Source: JBFXDW01 sp050180745
Lineage (GTDB): Bacteria; Pseudomonadota; Alphaproteobacteria; UBA9219
Length of the DNA: 15,264 nt
Reading direction: 5' to 3'
Assembly: GCA_050180745.1 (NCBI GenBank)
Contig: JBFXDW010000044.1
Span: 1 to 15,264 of the forward strand
In this document: piece by piece, positions 14,603 through 15,264 of the stretch
How positions within the stretch are numbered: position 1 is the stretch's first letter
Layout of the letters: the number at the start of each line of letters is the position of its first letter
Notes under the pieces: generated by a model
What the model was told of the DNA's origin: nothing
The model's input: the letters and a program-made list of their open reading frames with translations, nothing else
The model's database searches: none
Program-made: the position numbers and the translations under genes

Positions 14603-14827
14603 TTAAACCACCACGATTATTCGCGATGATTCCACTGTATCGGAAAGCGGCTAAACTACGCTTAATTATTGATATAATTAGATATTTTGGCTTTTAGCTC
14701 AAATTTTATGGATCTCCCTTTTCTGCGGGGTTCAGCGTTATTACTTTCATGCCCTTTTACTTTCTTGTGTTTTTTTTACGCTCGCCCACAATAAGAACAA
14801 AATTTATGGTCACCTTTCTGTTTCTTA
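14603..14827. other. AT-rich intergenic region without a gene
   Basis: No credible gene, RNA or strong hairpin is visible here. It contains T-rich runs and the segment GATATAATTAGATATTTT. It must hold the promoter of the minus-strand HELVH gene, but no box pair is convincing. Confidence 0.5.
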
Positions 14828-14971
14828 GAGCCAGTTCAGAATCTTGTTCCGGCTAAGGGGTTTTGTTCGTTTTCGAGGACCGCAGCGGAAGCGTACGTTG
14901 GGGTACGTGCGCAGCGAACCGCAAAAAACGGGCAAAAAGCCAACGTCGGAATCTAGATTATGAACTGGCCC
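14828..14971. mobile_element. 144-bp MITE with IS5/IS427-like ends and TTA duplication
   Basis: The left end GAGCCAGTTCAGAATC and the complement of the right end, GGGCCAGTTCATAATC, are inverted repeats (14 of 16), and similarity continues toward TTCC. TTA lies directly on both outer sides (14825-14827 and 14972-14974), the TNA target duplication known for the IS427 group of IS5. Inside, a CG-rich imperfect palindrome centres on CGTACGTTGGGGTACGTG. It encodes no transposase, so it would be a non-autonomous derivative moved by a related element elsewhere. It lies about 70 bp upstream of the MgtC-like gene and may carry or separate that gene's promoter. Confidence 0.7.
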
Positions 14972-15040
14972 TTATACAAAAAAGCTGGGGCAGCTTATGC
15001 TTTAAGAGTGCCCGCAAAACAATGTCTGTAGGGAATTTCT

Positions 15041-15264
15041 ATGCTTGATACAGCAACCACCTATCTTCTCGATCTCTTCAACACGATCAGCACATCATCG
15101 GACATGATGCTGATTCAAGATTCGGCCTTTGCCCTCATCTTGGGGCTAATGTTCGGCTATGAACGCTCCTACAGAGGAAGAGCCGCAGGCATGCGCACCT
15201 ACGGTATCGTCTGTATGGTCGCAGCAGTCCTCACCAGCTCAACAGTCCATTTCGGCAGTGATTA
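15041..15264 (+). CDS. MgtC/SapB family membrane protein (N-terminal part)
   Basis: The first 74 residues of a protein that runs off the right edge. After a short N-terminus comes a hydrophobic segment (FALILGLMFGYERSYRGRAA) and then GMRTYGIVCMVAAVLTSS. This matches the LGxxxGxERxxRGRxAGLRT(H/Y)xLVxxGAA core of the MgtC/SapB family, inner-membrane proteins linked to Mg2+ limitation, acid tolerance and intracellular survival. Whether it is the short MgtC type or a longer form with further domains cannot be told here. TAGGGA lies 7 nt before the ATG. The MITE immediately upstream may have changed its regulation. Confidence 0.85.
   Translation, partial: MLDTATTYLLDLFNTISTSSDMMLIQDSAFALILGLMFGYERSYRGRAAGMRTYGIVCMVAAVLTSSTVHFGSD

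Noticed and set aside
14863..15048. A 61-codon plus-strand frame crossing the MITE
   Set aside because: It runs through the non-coding palindrome and the right terminal repeat and ends in the MgtC-like start; no ribosome site and no transposase motif.

Overview
The window looks like chromosomal DNA of a Gram-negative alphaproteobacterium with moderate GC. This rests on the short RNase D start, an IspE of alphaproteobacterial type, an outer-membrane polysaccharide export set, and a small TTA-flanked inverted-repeat element resembling IS5/IS427-group insertion sequences. The order or genus cannot be fixed from the sequence alone. No rRNA, tRNA or CRISPR array was seen.

Layout. (1) 1-3219: a housekeeping stretch. 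It holds the start of an RNase D gene (minus, cut by the window edge), a WD40-like beta-propeller gene (plus), ispE (minus), and an EgtD-like amino-acid N-methyltransferase gene (minus). (2) 3220-5262: an accessory-looking islet. It holds a REP/MITE-like palindromic element, a helix-turn-helix regulator with a PLD-like sensor domain and three ATTTTTGG half-sites over its own promoter, and a divergent run of three small genes of unknown function (58, 112 and 65 aa) that ends in a strong terminator. (3) 5281-6762: a membrane-anchored M23 murein endopeptidase (minus). (4) 6920-13932: an exopolysaccharide assembly and export locus. It holds an O-antigen ligase/polymerase-like membrane protein (plus) and, on the minus strand in transcription order, a secreted small protein, an outer-membrane beta-barrel (BBP2 type), a hairpin, a short Wza-type export protein, a Wzc-type co-polymerase with BY-kinase and Tyr-rich tail, and a membrane-anchored helical (TPR-like) protein. 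(5) 14032-15264: a secreted HELVH metallopeptidase-like protein, a 144-bp MITE flanked by TTA, and the start of an MgtC/SapB-family membrane protein (plus, cut by the window edge).

How the genes may work together. The polysaccharide genes form a Wzy-dependent-like export machine. The ligase/polymerase-like protein acts in the inner membrane, Wzc controls chain length and is regulated by tyrosine phosphorylation, the short Wza lies in the periplasm, and the beta-barrel could be the outer-membrane channel that this short Wza cannot form itself. No glycosyltransferase, flippase or sugar-nucleotide gene is in the window, so the polymer cannot be named. The likeliest undescribed units are the regulator plus three-small-gene cassette, the EgtD relative with an altered substrate pocket, and the secreted protein paired with the beta-barrel.
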